From Glaciozyma antarctica PI12 (lineage: Eukaryota; Basidiomycota; Microbotryomycetes; Kriegeriales; Camptobasidiaceae): a stretch of DNA of 64,000 nt. The stretch covers positions 470,284-534,283 of the forward strand of contig KZ627150.1 of the NCBI GenBank assembly GCA_002917775.1. Direction: 5' to 3'. Numbering within the stretch: the stretch's first letter is position 1; the number at the start of each line of letters is the position of its first letter. This document shows positions 30,676 through 42,600 of the stretch, in pieces. A program made the translations under genes and the position numbers. The notes beneath the pieces were generated by a model. That model had not been told where the DNA came from. It was given only the letters and a program-made list of their open reading frames with translations, and searched no databases.

Positions 30676-33600
30676 ATGGACGTGGACGACGATATCGAAG
30701 TCGCTCTGGCAGAGCAGCTGCTCCAGCCAACGACGGCGACGGCGACTCTCCTTTCTCGACTCGACTTCGACTCTCCCTGCAGCAACTTATCTCTTCCTTC
30801 AACGCATCGGAATCATCCCCTCAACCAGCTCGGAACTCAAGGGGGTCACCAACTTGAATAGCGACAACCACACGACACTCTTAGCGAAACCCCTCATCCC
30901 AGCAGCCGATGCCATCCTCCTCCTCTCGACCCTCCCTTCCTCCCTCCTTCCCACCGACCTCCCTTACCCCGTCACTCCTGCCACTCCTTCTTCTGCGACT
31001 CGGAGAGCTCTCCACGACACCCTGGCGCGGTTGGCACTCGAGCCGAGTCTCACGGTCGAGGTCATGAGGAGGTACCGACCTTTGAGCGTGCACCTCTGGG
31101 GAAGGTGGTTGGAGATGCTCGGGTTGGACGCTGCTGGCGAGTGGCGCAAGGACGGCGAGGAGAAGGACGGGGAACGCGTTGCGGTGGAAAAGGTCTTTAG
31201 GGCCATGGTCAGAGTCTTGGGCGTCTATGAGAACGTCTTTGCGTGCGTTCTCCTCTCTTGTTGCTGTGCGCGCGGACTGGAGCTGACCCCAGTTGATGAA
31301 CGCAGGTTCCTCACGACTCTTCTCCGTCACCCTCTTCTCTCCTCCCCACCCCTTCCCTCTCCGACCACTCACCACACTCTCCTCGCAACACCTCTCCTCA
31401 CTCTCCACTCGCTCCTCTCCTCCCTCCCCTTCCTCCCAACTTCCTCGCACACCTCGGGACCCGCCTCCCTCCCCTGGTCCTTCCCCTCTTCAATCGAACA
31501 AATCATGAAGTCGCACCCGCATCGCGGAACTCGTCTCCTCGCCTGGCGCCTCCTTCGCAAGTGGTACGGGCTGTACGGACCGACGGGAGAAGACCTGCGC
31601 GAGCAGTGGGTCTGGAAAGGAGAAGCGGGAACGGTCGAGGAGGGCGCACTGGCTCCGATGCCGCCGTACCCTGCCGAGTACCGAGAGGACTACGAGCGCG
31701 AGTTTGGAGCGTTCGAAGGAGCGCCAGAAGGCGAGGACCTTTGCGCTGGTTGGAGTGAGGAGCTGGTCGGAGAAGCGCGGTGGGTTAAGGGAGGAGTCGA
31801 AGTCGTCGTGAGGGAACGAGCGGTCGACGTTTGGGTCTTGAGCGTGATGGAGGAGACGCGGGACCGCGAGGAGCGAGCCAGTTTGTGGAAGGCCGTTCCC
31901 CGCTCGTGGACGACGGACGAGGAGCAGCAAGCGCTCGAGTCGCACTTTCTCGGCGAGATGGACGACAGCGAACTCTCCTCGACGGTCGTCAACATCCAAG
32001 GCGTCCTCCTCTTCCGCGAAGGCTTTCTTCCCTCCCCTTCTCGCGCTCTCACCTCCCCTACTACTCCCTCCCCCTCCGGCCCTTCTCCAGAGCCCTTCGT
32101 CGCCACCCCCTCGACCTCCGTCCTCCTCCACTCTCTCGCTCTCCACCTCCGCCTCCGCCTACCAACTCTCATCTCCTCTCCTCCCTCCTCCGGAAAATCC
32201 AGCACACTCACCCACCTCTGGTCCCTCCTCCACTCCCTTCCCTCTTCCACCTCCCCCACCCCTCAAAGCCGCCTACGCAACCTTGTCATCATCAACCTCG
32301 CCGACCGGTCCCTCGACTCGAAATCCCTTCTTGGATCCCTGTCCTCGGCGCCCGCAACGGCGGATACGGAGGCGGGAACGTTTGCGTTCGTTGAAGGACC
32401 GCTGACGAGGGCGGTCAGGCAGGGGAGGTGGGTCGTCTTGACGTCGATCGATCAAGCGAGCATGGAGGTATTGTCGGTTATCAAGGTCGTCGCGGAGAGG
32501 ATGAAGCGAGCGAGTGAGGCGGCGATTGGAGGAGCTTGGGGAGGTGGAGCGGGGGAGGAAGGTGGAGGCGTTGGAGTTCGCGTAGGAGGTGGCGAGGGGA
32601 GATGGGTCAAGGCGGGCAAGGGCTTCATGCTGTTCGCGACGAGGAGTACGGAGGGGCGGAGCGAGCCGGCGTTCTTTGCGAGCGGGTTCTGGAGCGACGT
32701 CTGGATGGATAGGCCGAAGAGGGAGGAGGTCGGCATGATCGTTAGGGGAAGGTACCCGCGCTTGGAGCAGGCGGGACTGGGGGAGAGGCTCATAGGAGTC
32801 TGGGAGCGAGTTAGGGAGGCCGGTGGGAAGGACGCTGGTGCGGGGACGGTGAGGAGCATCGGAGTGAGGGACCTGATGAGGTGCGTCTTTCTTCGCTTTT
32901 TTTCTGCGCCGTCGAAGAACGAAGCTGATGAACATTGAGCACAGGTGGTGCAGGAGGGTCGAAGGCCTTCTCCCTCGCGACGTCGTCATCTCCTCCATCG
33001 AGTCGAACCCGATCCTTCAGGAGGAGGTCTTCACTGAGGCGCGCGACGTCTTCCTCGGCTCCCTCCCTCCCTCCCCCTCCCCCCTCCGTTGACCCCCGCG
33101 ACCGCTACTCCCTCGTCGCTGCTATCCTCGCCACCGGCCTCGGTCTCAGCCCCGAGCGCGCCGAGTGGGTCCTCAGGCGTCGAGTTCCCGAGTTCGACAT
33201 CCCCAAGCGAGACGAGGACGACGGGATCCCCTCGACGGCTGAAATGGCCATCAAGATCGGTCGCGTTTCCCTTCCTTACCGCCCTAGCCTCCGCTCGACG
33301 GCACCGACTCGCCCGTACGCCCTCACGAAGCCGAGTCTGATCGTCCTCGAGAAGCTCGCCGTTTGCCTCAGGCTAAGCGAGCCAGTCCTCATGGTCGGAG
33401 AGACGGGAACGGGAAAGACGGCGGCGGTTGGGCATTTGGCGGAGTTGCTGGGGAAGAAGTTGACGGCGCTCAATCTGAGCAATCAGACCGAGGCTGGAGA
33501 CTTGGTGGGAGGATTCAGGCCTATCGATGAAGGAGAGGAGGCGCGACGTGAGTTCTTTCCTTCTCCTTCTCGACGACCTAGGAGAGGGAGCAGCGACTGA

Positions 33601-36600
33601 CGAGTTGGTGATTCTCGCAGGAACGGCGTCGGAGCTCGTGAACCGCTTCGTCGAGCTCTTCGGACAGACGTTCAGTCTCTCCCGAAACGCCGAGTACGTC
33701 ACGCACGTTCGCAAGGCGTTCGAGAAGAAGCGTTGGCAGCGTCTCGTCGGTCTCTGGCGCGAAGCGTACCACATGGCGTCGGATCGTATCGGCACCGTCG
33801 AGACGCCCGCGCAACCCGAGACCGCCCTCCCCGACGCGCCAAGGAAAAGGAGGAAGGTCGAAGGCCTCTCCAAGGACCTCCCGACGAGCTGGCACGACTT
33901 CGTCACCTCGGTCGGCGACTTCGACATTCGTCACGTTCAGAAGGCCGGCAAGAGCAAGTTCGTCTTCTCGTTCGTGGAGGGACCGCTCGCCAAGGCGATC
34001 AGGAACGGCGACTGGGTCCTCCTCGACGAGGTCAACCTCGCGTCGTCCGAAACCCTCGAATCCCTCTCAACCCTCCTCCAAACCCCCGACTCGTCCCTCA
34101 TCCTCACCGAGCAAGGAGACCTCGAGCCGATCCCCCGCCATCCCGAGTTCCGCCTCTTCGCCTGCATGAACCCCGCCACCGACGTTGGGAAGCGCGACCT
34201 CCCCGTCGCCCTTCGCGCCAAGTTCAGCGAGATCTGGGTCCCCTCTCCGGACGAGGATCGCGACGCGCTCGTCAAGATCGTCGAGGGCTACATCGGCCCT
34301 TGCGCGGTGCACGACCGTCCCGCCATCTCGCAGGTCGCGGACCTCTACTCGGCGATCAAGGCTCTCGCGGTCGGCGCTCAACTCGCGGACGGATCGAACC
34401 AACCTCCCCACTTCTCCATTCGTACCCTCGCCCGCGCCCTCACCTTCACCGCCGAGTTCACCACCATCTTCGGCCTTCGTCGAGCCCTGTACGAAGGGTT
34501 CGTCATGTCGTTCACGATGCTCCTCGACCCCAAGAGCGCCGTCCTCGTCAAGGCCCTCCTCGAGCAGCACATCGTCGCGCCGGCGAAGAACCGCGGGACT
34601 CTCTTCTCCCAGATCCCCGCCAAGCCCGCCCTCGTCGAGTCGATCCGGTTCGGGCCTTACTGGCTCGAGACGGGCAGCGAGGAGCTCGAGGAACCCAAGG
34701 ACTACATCCTCACCCCCTCCGTCCAGTCCAAGGTCCTGGACCTCGCTCGCGCCGTTCTCACTCGCAAGGTTCCCGTCCTCATCCAAGGACCTACGTCGAG
34801 CGGAAAGACGAGCGTCGTCGAGTACCTCGCCAAGCGCACGGGACATCGCTTCGTCCGCATCAACAACCACGAGCATACCGACATCCAGGAGTACATCGGG
34901 ACGTACGTTTCCGACACCAACTCGGGCAAGCTCGTCTTCCAGGAGGGAGTTCTCGTCCGCGCGCTTCGACGAGGAGACTGGATCGTCCTCGACGAACTCA
35001 ACCTCGCCCCTACCGACGTCCTCGAAGCCCTCAACCGCCTCCTCGACGACAACCGCGAACTCGTCATCCCTGAAACCGGCGAAGTCGTCCGTCCTCATCC
35101 CCACTTCATGCTCTTCGCCACCCAGAACCCTCCAGGCCTTTACGGCGGTCGCAAGGTCCTCTCGCGCGCGTTCAGAAACCGCTTCCTCGAGATGCACTTC
35201 GGGGACGTACCGCAAGGCGAGCTCGAGACGATCCTGTGCCAGCGGTGCCAGATCGCTCCCTCGTACGCCAAGAAGACGGTCGCCGTCTTCCTCGAGCTCC
35301 AGCGGAGACGACAGGCGGGTCGCGTTTTCGAGCAGAAGAACGCCTTCGCAACGCTTCGAGATCTCTTCCGATGGGGAGGTCGAGGATCGGTCGGCTACCA
35401 GCAGCTCGCAGAGGATGGCTACATGCTCCTCGCTGAGCGAGCTCGTCGGCCGGAGGACAAGGCAGTCGTCAAGGCCGTTATCGAGGAGGAGATGAAGGTC
35501 GTCATCGACGAGGTCTCGCTCTACGACTTCTCTCGCCTCGCCGAAGCTGGCCTCCCCGAACCCCCCACGACGGCCGACCTCGTCTGGACCAATGCCATGC
35601 GCCGCCTCTACTACCTCATCGCTGCCGGCCTCCATCGCAACGAGCCCATCCTCCTCGTCGGCGAAACCGGATCCGGAAAGACGTCGGTCTGCCAGTCCCT
35701 CGCGCTCGCCCTCCATCGCCAGCTCCACGTCGTCGGCTGCCACCAGAACACGGAGACGGCCGATCTTCTTGGAGGCCAGCGACCTCTTCGCAACCGAGCA
35801 GCTCTCCAGGCCGCTCTTCGCGAGGAAGCCGTCGCCATCCTGCAAGCTTCGCCGCCATCTCCTTCGGACGATTTCGAGGACGTCATCTTTGCGTTGTAAG
35901 GACTTCTCTTGCTGCATTTCGGGTCTGTAGCTGACGATTCGACTTTGCAGGGAGGCGTTCGAGAAGGAGGCACCGGTCGAGTCGAAGGCGAGCCTTCGGG
36001 ACCTTGCAGAGCGCATGCGAAGGACGACCGCGCTCTTCGAATGGCACGACGGTCCTCTCGTTCAGGCGATGCACGCAGGCGACCTCATTCTCCTCGACGA
36101 AATCTCCCTCGCCGACGACTCAGTCCTCGAGCGCCTCAACAGTGTGCTCGAGCCCTCGCGCACGCTCGTCCTCGCTGAGAAGGGAGGTCGGGATCTCAAC
36201 GACATTCGTGTCGTCGGGCACCCCAACTTCCAGATCCTCGCGACGATGAACCCCGGAGGAGATTTCGGCAAGAAGGAGCTTTCGCCAGCTCTTCGCAACC
36301 GATTCACCGAGATCTGGGTTCCTCTCGTCGACGACCCGGAGGACCTCCTCCATATCATCGGCAGTCGCTGGCGCGAGCCTTCTCTCGAGCCGTACGGCGC
36401 CAAGATCCTCGAGTTCGGACGCTGGTTCGGCGACGCTGTCGGCGTCCAGGGGAACCTCGGAATCGGCCTTCGCGACATCCTCGCCTGGGTCGACTTCCTC
36501 AACACGGCTGTTCTTCGCGCTCACCCTTCGTGAGTCCTAGCACGCCGAGAGTACGTTGCGCGGGTTGCTAATTTGCTTTCCTACCAGTTCGTCCCTCCCC

Positions 36601-39600
36601 CTACTCGACGCGGCCGACGCCTTCTGCCAGGGAGCTCTCATGACTGTCGTCGATGGACTCGGCGCGCTCCCCGCGACGTCGGGTCTCTCGAAAGACGCTC
36701 TCGATCGATTGCGCGTCTCGAGCTGGCGTCAACTCGAAACGCTCGTCACCGTTACGACGGCACCCGAAGCGGTCGCGCTCGACGTCCACGACGCCGCAGA
36801 GTCTTTCCACGTCGGGCCCTTCGGCGTCGGCAAAGGAGCCCTCCCTCAAGCTTCCGTCGACTACACCCTCCTCGCTCCCACCACTCGTCTCAACGCCATG
36901 CGCCTCCTCCGAGCGCTCCAGCTCACCAAGCCGGTGCTGCTCGAGGGTAGTCCCGGAGTCGGCAAGACGAGTCTCGTCACGGCGATCGCAGCGGCGACGG
37001 GCCACAACCTCGTCCGGATCAACCTTTCCGACCAGACCGACCTCATGGACCTCCTCGGGAGCGATCTCCCCGTCGAAGGAGGAAGGAGCGGAGAGTTCGC
37101 CTGGAAGGACGCGCCGTTCCTCGCCGCCATGCAGCAGGGCGACTGGGTTCTCCTCGATGAGATGAACCTCGCCTCGCAGTCGATCCTCGAAGGACTCAAC
37201 TCGTGCCTCGACCACCGCGGAACCGTCTACATCCCCGAACTCGACCGTACCTTCTCCCGCCACCCCGACTTCCGCATCTTCGCGGCGCAGAACCCGCTAG
37301 GCCAAGGCGGCGGCCGAAAAGGACTCCCCCGTTCCTTCCTCGACCGCTTCAGCATCGTGCACATGGAGGAGCTCAACAGTACCGACCTCAACGCCATCGC
37401 CAGCGCCCTCTACCCCGACGTCGACCCCGTCATTCTTCGCAAGATGATCGACTTCAATTCGGCCATTCATCGGCAGACGATGGAGTCACGCTCGTTCGGG
37501 ATGGAGGGATCGCCTTGGGAGTTCAACTTGCGTGACGTCTTGCGCTGGCTCTCCCTCCTACGGTCGTCGTCGGGATTGGACCTTCGTCGGGGCGAGCCCG
37601 TCGAGTACGTCGGTCTCCTTTACGTCCAGCGCTTCCGGACGCTTTCGGATCGCACGCATGTCGCGAAGCTCTTCTCGGAGGCGTTCTCTCAGTCGATCAA
37701 CCCCTCCGAGCGCCCTTGGCCGTCCGTCGGTCCTCGCTCCGCACAGATCGGTCAGATCGGTCACTCCACCGCGCCGACGATACCTTCAGCGGACGCCAGA
37801 CCACCACCTCCCCTTTCCTTCAGCGATCTCTCCAGCCCCTCGAAGCCCTGACCAAGTGTCTCGACATGGGCTGGCTCGCCATCCTCACCGGTCCTCGAGC
37901 CTGCGGGAAGACGACGCTCGTCCGCCAAGTCGCAGCTTTCGGAGGTCGAACCCTTCGCGAGTTCTCGATGAACGCCGAAGTCGACACTCTTGAGCTCCTC
38001 GGAAGCTTCGAGCAAGCGGAACGGTTCAGGGAGCTTGACCGAATCGCTCTCGACGCCGTCCGCCTCCTCCAAGACGCCCTCCGCGAGCACGTTCGAGCGC
38101 CGAGCTCGCTGGAGCTGCACGCGCCCATCTATAGCCTCGAGCACCTTCGCTACGTCCTTGGCGAGGGGGGACCGCACTTTGACCTTGCGGAAGCGACGAC
38201 GACCATCCAGGCAGCGCTCGAGGTCCTCGCAGCGACATCCTACGCCTCGCGCGCAGGAGATCTTCGCACGCGTCTCGACGTTGGGACTACGACAGTCACG
38301 TCGGCGCGCTTCGAGTGGGTCGACGGACCTCTCGTGCAGGCGATGAAGAACGGCGACTGGCTCCTCATCGAGGATGCCAACCTTTGCAGCCCTTCGGTTC
38401 TCGATCGCCTCAACTCGCTGTTCGAGCCTGGAGGACGACTTCAGCTCGCCGAGCGAGGTCCCGTCAACGGCGAGATCCAGATCATCTTCCCTCATGCCGA
38501 CTTCCGCCTCGTCATGACCCTCGACCCTCGTCACGGCGAGCTCTCGAGGGCTATGCGGAACCGTGGAATCGAGATCGCCGTTCTCGACTCGGAGCTCACG
38601 CCGGAGGACGCCCAACGACTCTCCGCCTACTCCCGCACGCCGTCGTCCTCCCAGCAGGCCTCGACCAAGCTCCTCGCCGCCGCCGCTCTCCAGCACGATG
38701 TGGCCGACCTCCTCGCCGCAACCCCTCTCCCCGTCGACGTCCTCACCCCCGACAGCTTCGCGGAGTCAGGACTGGCACCTATCATCGGCACCGCCTCGCT
38801 CAACCTCGTCTCTCCCGACGTCGACAGCGTCGCCCTGGCCCGCCACCTCCTCGGCACCGTCGCTATCTCGCACTACGGGCTCACGCTCCGATTCCTGCGA
38901 GCGATGGAGCTCCTTCAGGACGCCACCGTCGATTCGTCGGTTCGTGGATTCAGCCGCCACCCTCTCGTGCACCAAATCGACGTCCTCAAGAAGGCTCAGG
39001 CGGTGGCACGGGAAGTTCCTTTTGGTCTTTTGCAGCTGCAGGTCCGTACCGATTCCTCCGCTTTCTCGGCCACTACTGATGGCGTTTCTTGTCTTCACAG
39101 CCGACCGACTTGTCCCTCAGTCCTCACGCCAAAAGCTCGAGCAACGACCGTCACTCAGTTCCCTCGGTCCTCTCCTCCGCCGTCGACGCCCTCACCTCCC
39201 TTCTCCTCCTATCCGCCTCCTCGAAGCCCGACACGCTCCGCGTCGTCTCGGCTAAGCCAGCGCGATCGCTGAGCGTCTGGGAGAAGTCTCTCCTCGCCTC
39301 GAAAGGCAGGCTGCGAATGGACGAAGCGGATCCGGCGATGCTTTCGCTGTTCCCCGTGAACGCCGCGCTCGGAAGCCTCGTCAGTCGGATCGTCAGCTCC
39401 GACTTGGTGGCGTTGGATGGGGACAATCGATTCGTGAGTTATCTCCCCACATCTTGACGGGCAGGAGCTGACGCAAGTGCTGGTGTAGGGACTCGTTCAG
39501 TCGGCCAAGATCGTTCAAGCTCTCTCGTTGGAGCTCGAGCACGTCTGCCGCAGTCTCGAGATGGACTTTTCGAGCATCCAGCTCATCGCAGCCTGGATTG

Positions 39601-42600
39601 CCAACGCTCTTCAGCAACTTCCCGGCGGAGCGAAGGACCTCGTCGCCGAGACTCAAGTCCAGCTCGCGCCCCTCAGAAGCTCGCTCACTCTCACGAGCGG
39701 CAAGGCGATGACGGAGATCTGGCGAGCGTGCTTGCCTTTCCGCCCTACAGCAGACGGGATCGCAGATGCGTACTGGCGCTTGCTTGCGAGGGGGATGACC
39801 AACACTGGCGAGGTTTGGGAGCGAGGTACGTTGCCGTCTTCCTTCTGTTTCTTCCCACTGACGTTGCTCCTTCACCAGCAACCGCCGACCTGTTCTTGGA
39901 CATCGCTGTCACGCTCGGCGTGCCGCAAGCCGTCGGCGACGAGGTTCACGAGGCTGCCGCAGCTGAATTGGTCGACCGAATCCTGCTGGTGGGTCGAGAA
40001 GCGCCTCAATTCTCTCCGACCGAAGCTGATTCGTCTCCCACAGCGCATCCCCGTCACACCACCGCAGCCTGCTCCCGACGCGAGCCTCGAATTGACGACT
40101 TCGTCGAACGCTGTGTGCCTGACCGTCGCCGAGCTTGCGGCAGTCGCGAGCGTCTTTGGCTCTGGAGATCAAGTGCGTTCTTCTTCATCTGCAAGTCTGC
40201 CGGTCTAGCGCTGACCTTCATTCATCACAGTTGGCAGCTGCGATTCTCGTTCAAGTTGCTCAACGAAGTGGCGTCGTTTCGCTTGCGAGCATCGTCCCCG
40301 TTCACCAGCTCCTCTCGTGGCCGACGGGCTCAGACGGTGAGCTTTCTCTCTGCTGCCGTTATGTGAGCCTTCCTGACGGGAATACCGTTCACAGCTCTCT
40401 CGCGGTCGAAGGCGTCGGTCGAGTTCAAGACTTTGCTCGGCTGGAGCGAGCATGTCGCTTTGGGCGTTCTCGACACTGCTGTGGGTCCAAGTCTGCTGCT
40501 TCCTCATGCGAGAGCTTCGCTGATTTTATTATGACCTTCCAGCCCGAGTCTCGTGCGCCGAGGTCGTCTCCGGCAGACGTCGTCAAGCCAACCTTGCTCC
40601 GAGCGGTCGTGTCCCTTAGGTACGATACATTTGGATCCTACCCCGCCGCATTCGCTAATCCACGCTCGTTACTTCAGGGGTACCGACACCTCTAGCCTCG
40701 GCAACCTCATTACTCTCGCAGAGTCTCTCGGGCGCACCGCTACCCTTCAGACTTTGACGGCGTCGTCGGATTCGTCCTCCCGTACCGCCTCCCTAGCGTC
40801 CGCTCTCTTTGCATCGATTGCACTGGTACATCGCCTCGACACTCTATTCTCGTTCTTATGCTGACTCTTTTCGCAGACGCTGGACGCGTGCGAGATCGAT
40901 GGAAAGCGCGAAGGAACAGCTCGTACGCTGCTCGGAGTGGATCGACAGCTCTCTCCACTCCTCGAGGAGTCAATTGACCGCTACCTCTCAAGCCCCCTCG
41001 CCGCTCTCGCCGAGAACCCCGATAGTCGTGCGGCCGTCGGGCTGGGATTCGTCGCATTCGCAAGGTCATTCTGGCACCTCTACGTCCCCAACCTTCCCTT
41101 GGACCCCGCTATTGGCCTTCGCGCCCGCTCCAACTTCCTCGTACGCCAGCTCGACCACCTCACGAACCTCTACGCCGCCGTCGCGAAGGCCGAAGCCGGA
41201 CTCACTGGCAACGGCCAAAGCCTCAAGATGTCCCGCGTCGGCCAGGAGATCGACGCCCTTCGTCAAGAGCTTGACAGCGCGGGCGTCGTCCCCGTCACTC
41301 GCGAAGGAAACCCCGCGATGCTGTCGGGCCTCTTCCGCGAGCTGCGCTCGTTCCAGGAGCAGATCATCAGCGACGTTCAGCTCGACAATCTCCTCGAGGA
41401 CCTTCGCAAGCCTTGGTCGGCGGAACTCGCCAGTCGCGAGGCGAACCTTCAGCACTCCGTCGAAACCCTCCTGCGACGCCTCGAACTTGCGTACGGAGAT
41501 CTCGGCGACATTCTGGGACCCATCCGGCTCGCCTTGTGCTCCCTCAAGATCGGATTCGCCCTCCTCCTCCACATCTCCCGGTCGACCTCCCTCACCACGT
41601 CGTCGATTCACTACACCTCTCTTCTCCGTCACCTCGCCGGATTCCCCACCGTCGCGCACACCCAGGCAGTCGAGTCCGTCGACCTTCCTCTCAGCATCAA
41701 GGTCGGCGAAGCCCCTCTCCCTCCCTCGCACGCCACCCTCCTCCAAGTGACCGCCCTCGCCACGCGATTAGCGAATCACGCCGTTTTCGATCGAGAGTCC
41801 CTCCGGCGACTCACGACCCTTTACGATCGTTTGCACTACCTCTGGAGCGCCGACCGTCGTCACGAGGAGGAAGCAGCGCGCGAGGCCGAATCCCTTTACC
41901 GGTCGCGAGCGGACGTCCAGCAAATCGCCAGCGACGAGGAGCTCGAAGCAGCCGAGTTCGCCAAGCTCTTCCCGACTTTCGAGGAGGTCGCGGACGACGC
42001 GCCACCCTCGAACCTCCCCAACGGCGCAACTCCCTCCCATCCTCGCCTCCTGCAGCCTTCCGACCAGGCCAACCTCGCAAGGCTCCATGTCGGGATCTTC
42101 GCCGGTCTCGGAAGTCGCTTCTCCGCGTCCTGCAAGTCGGACTTCGATACGATGAGGTCCGCTAGCATCGCCAGCATCGCCACCAAGCTTTTCGACAGCT
42201 CGGACGAGGTCCTCGATCGCGAGAGCGCCGTCTACCGGATCCGGTCTCTCGTCGAGCTCAGCCAGGCGGCGGCCCCTTCGACGGCGGTCGACGCTCCGCA
42301 GCGCGACTTCTACAACGAGCCGGACGTGCGCGAGACGGCCAAGGCCGTCCCCGTCCTGCAGGCGCTCTCGTCCCGCCTCGCCGACCTCATCGCCCAATGG
42401 CCCGACCAGATGGTCCTGCAGAACCTTCGGGAACGCTGCGAGACCATCCTCGCCCTCTCGTCGAAGTCGTCCATCGCCCAGGTCCTCACGGCGATCGAGC
42501 AGCTCCTTACTCACACGGAGGACTGGGAGAGCTACGCGAGCAGGGAGCACTCGATCATCATCGGCCGCACCGCCATCACCAGCCTCATCGTCGAATGGCG

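Noticed and set aside
34067-36016. Minus-strand open frame of about 650 codons inside MDN1
   Set aside because: It is exactly antisense to conserved AAA+ domains and reads as Asp/Glu/Arg/Val-rich shadow sequence.
39880-40050. Apparent frame break in MDN1 near 39990
   Set aside because: A normal GT-AG intron of about 54 nt (GTGGGT to CCACAG, with a CTGAT branch) joins VDRILL to RIPVTPPQP in frame.
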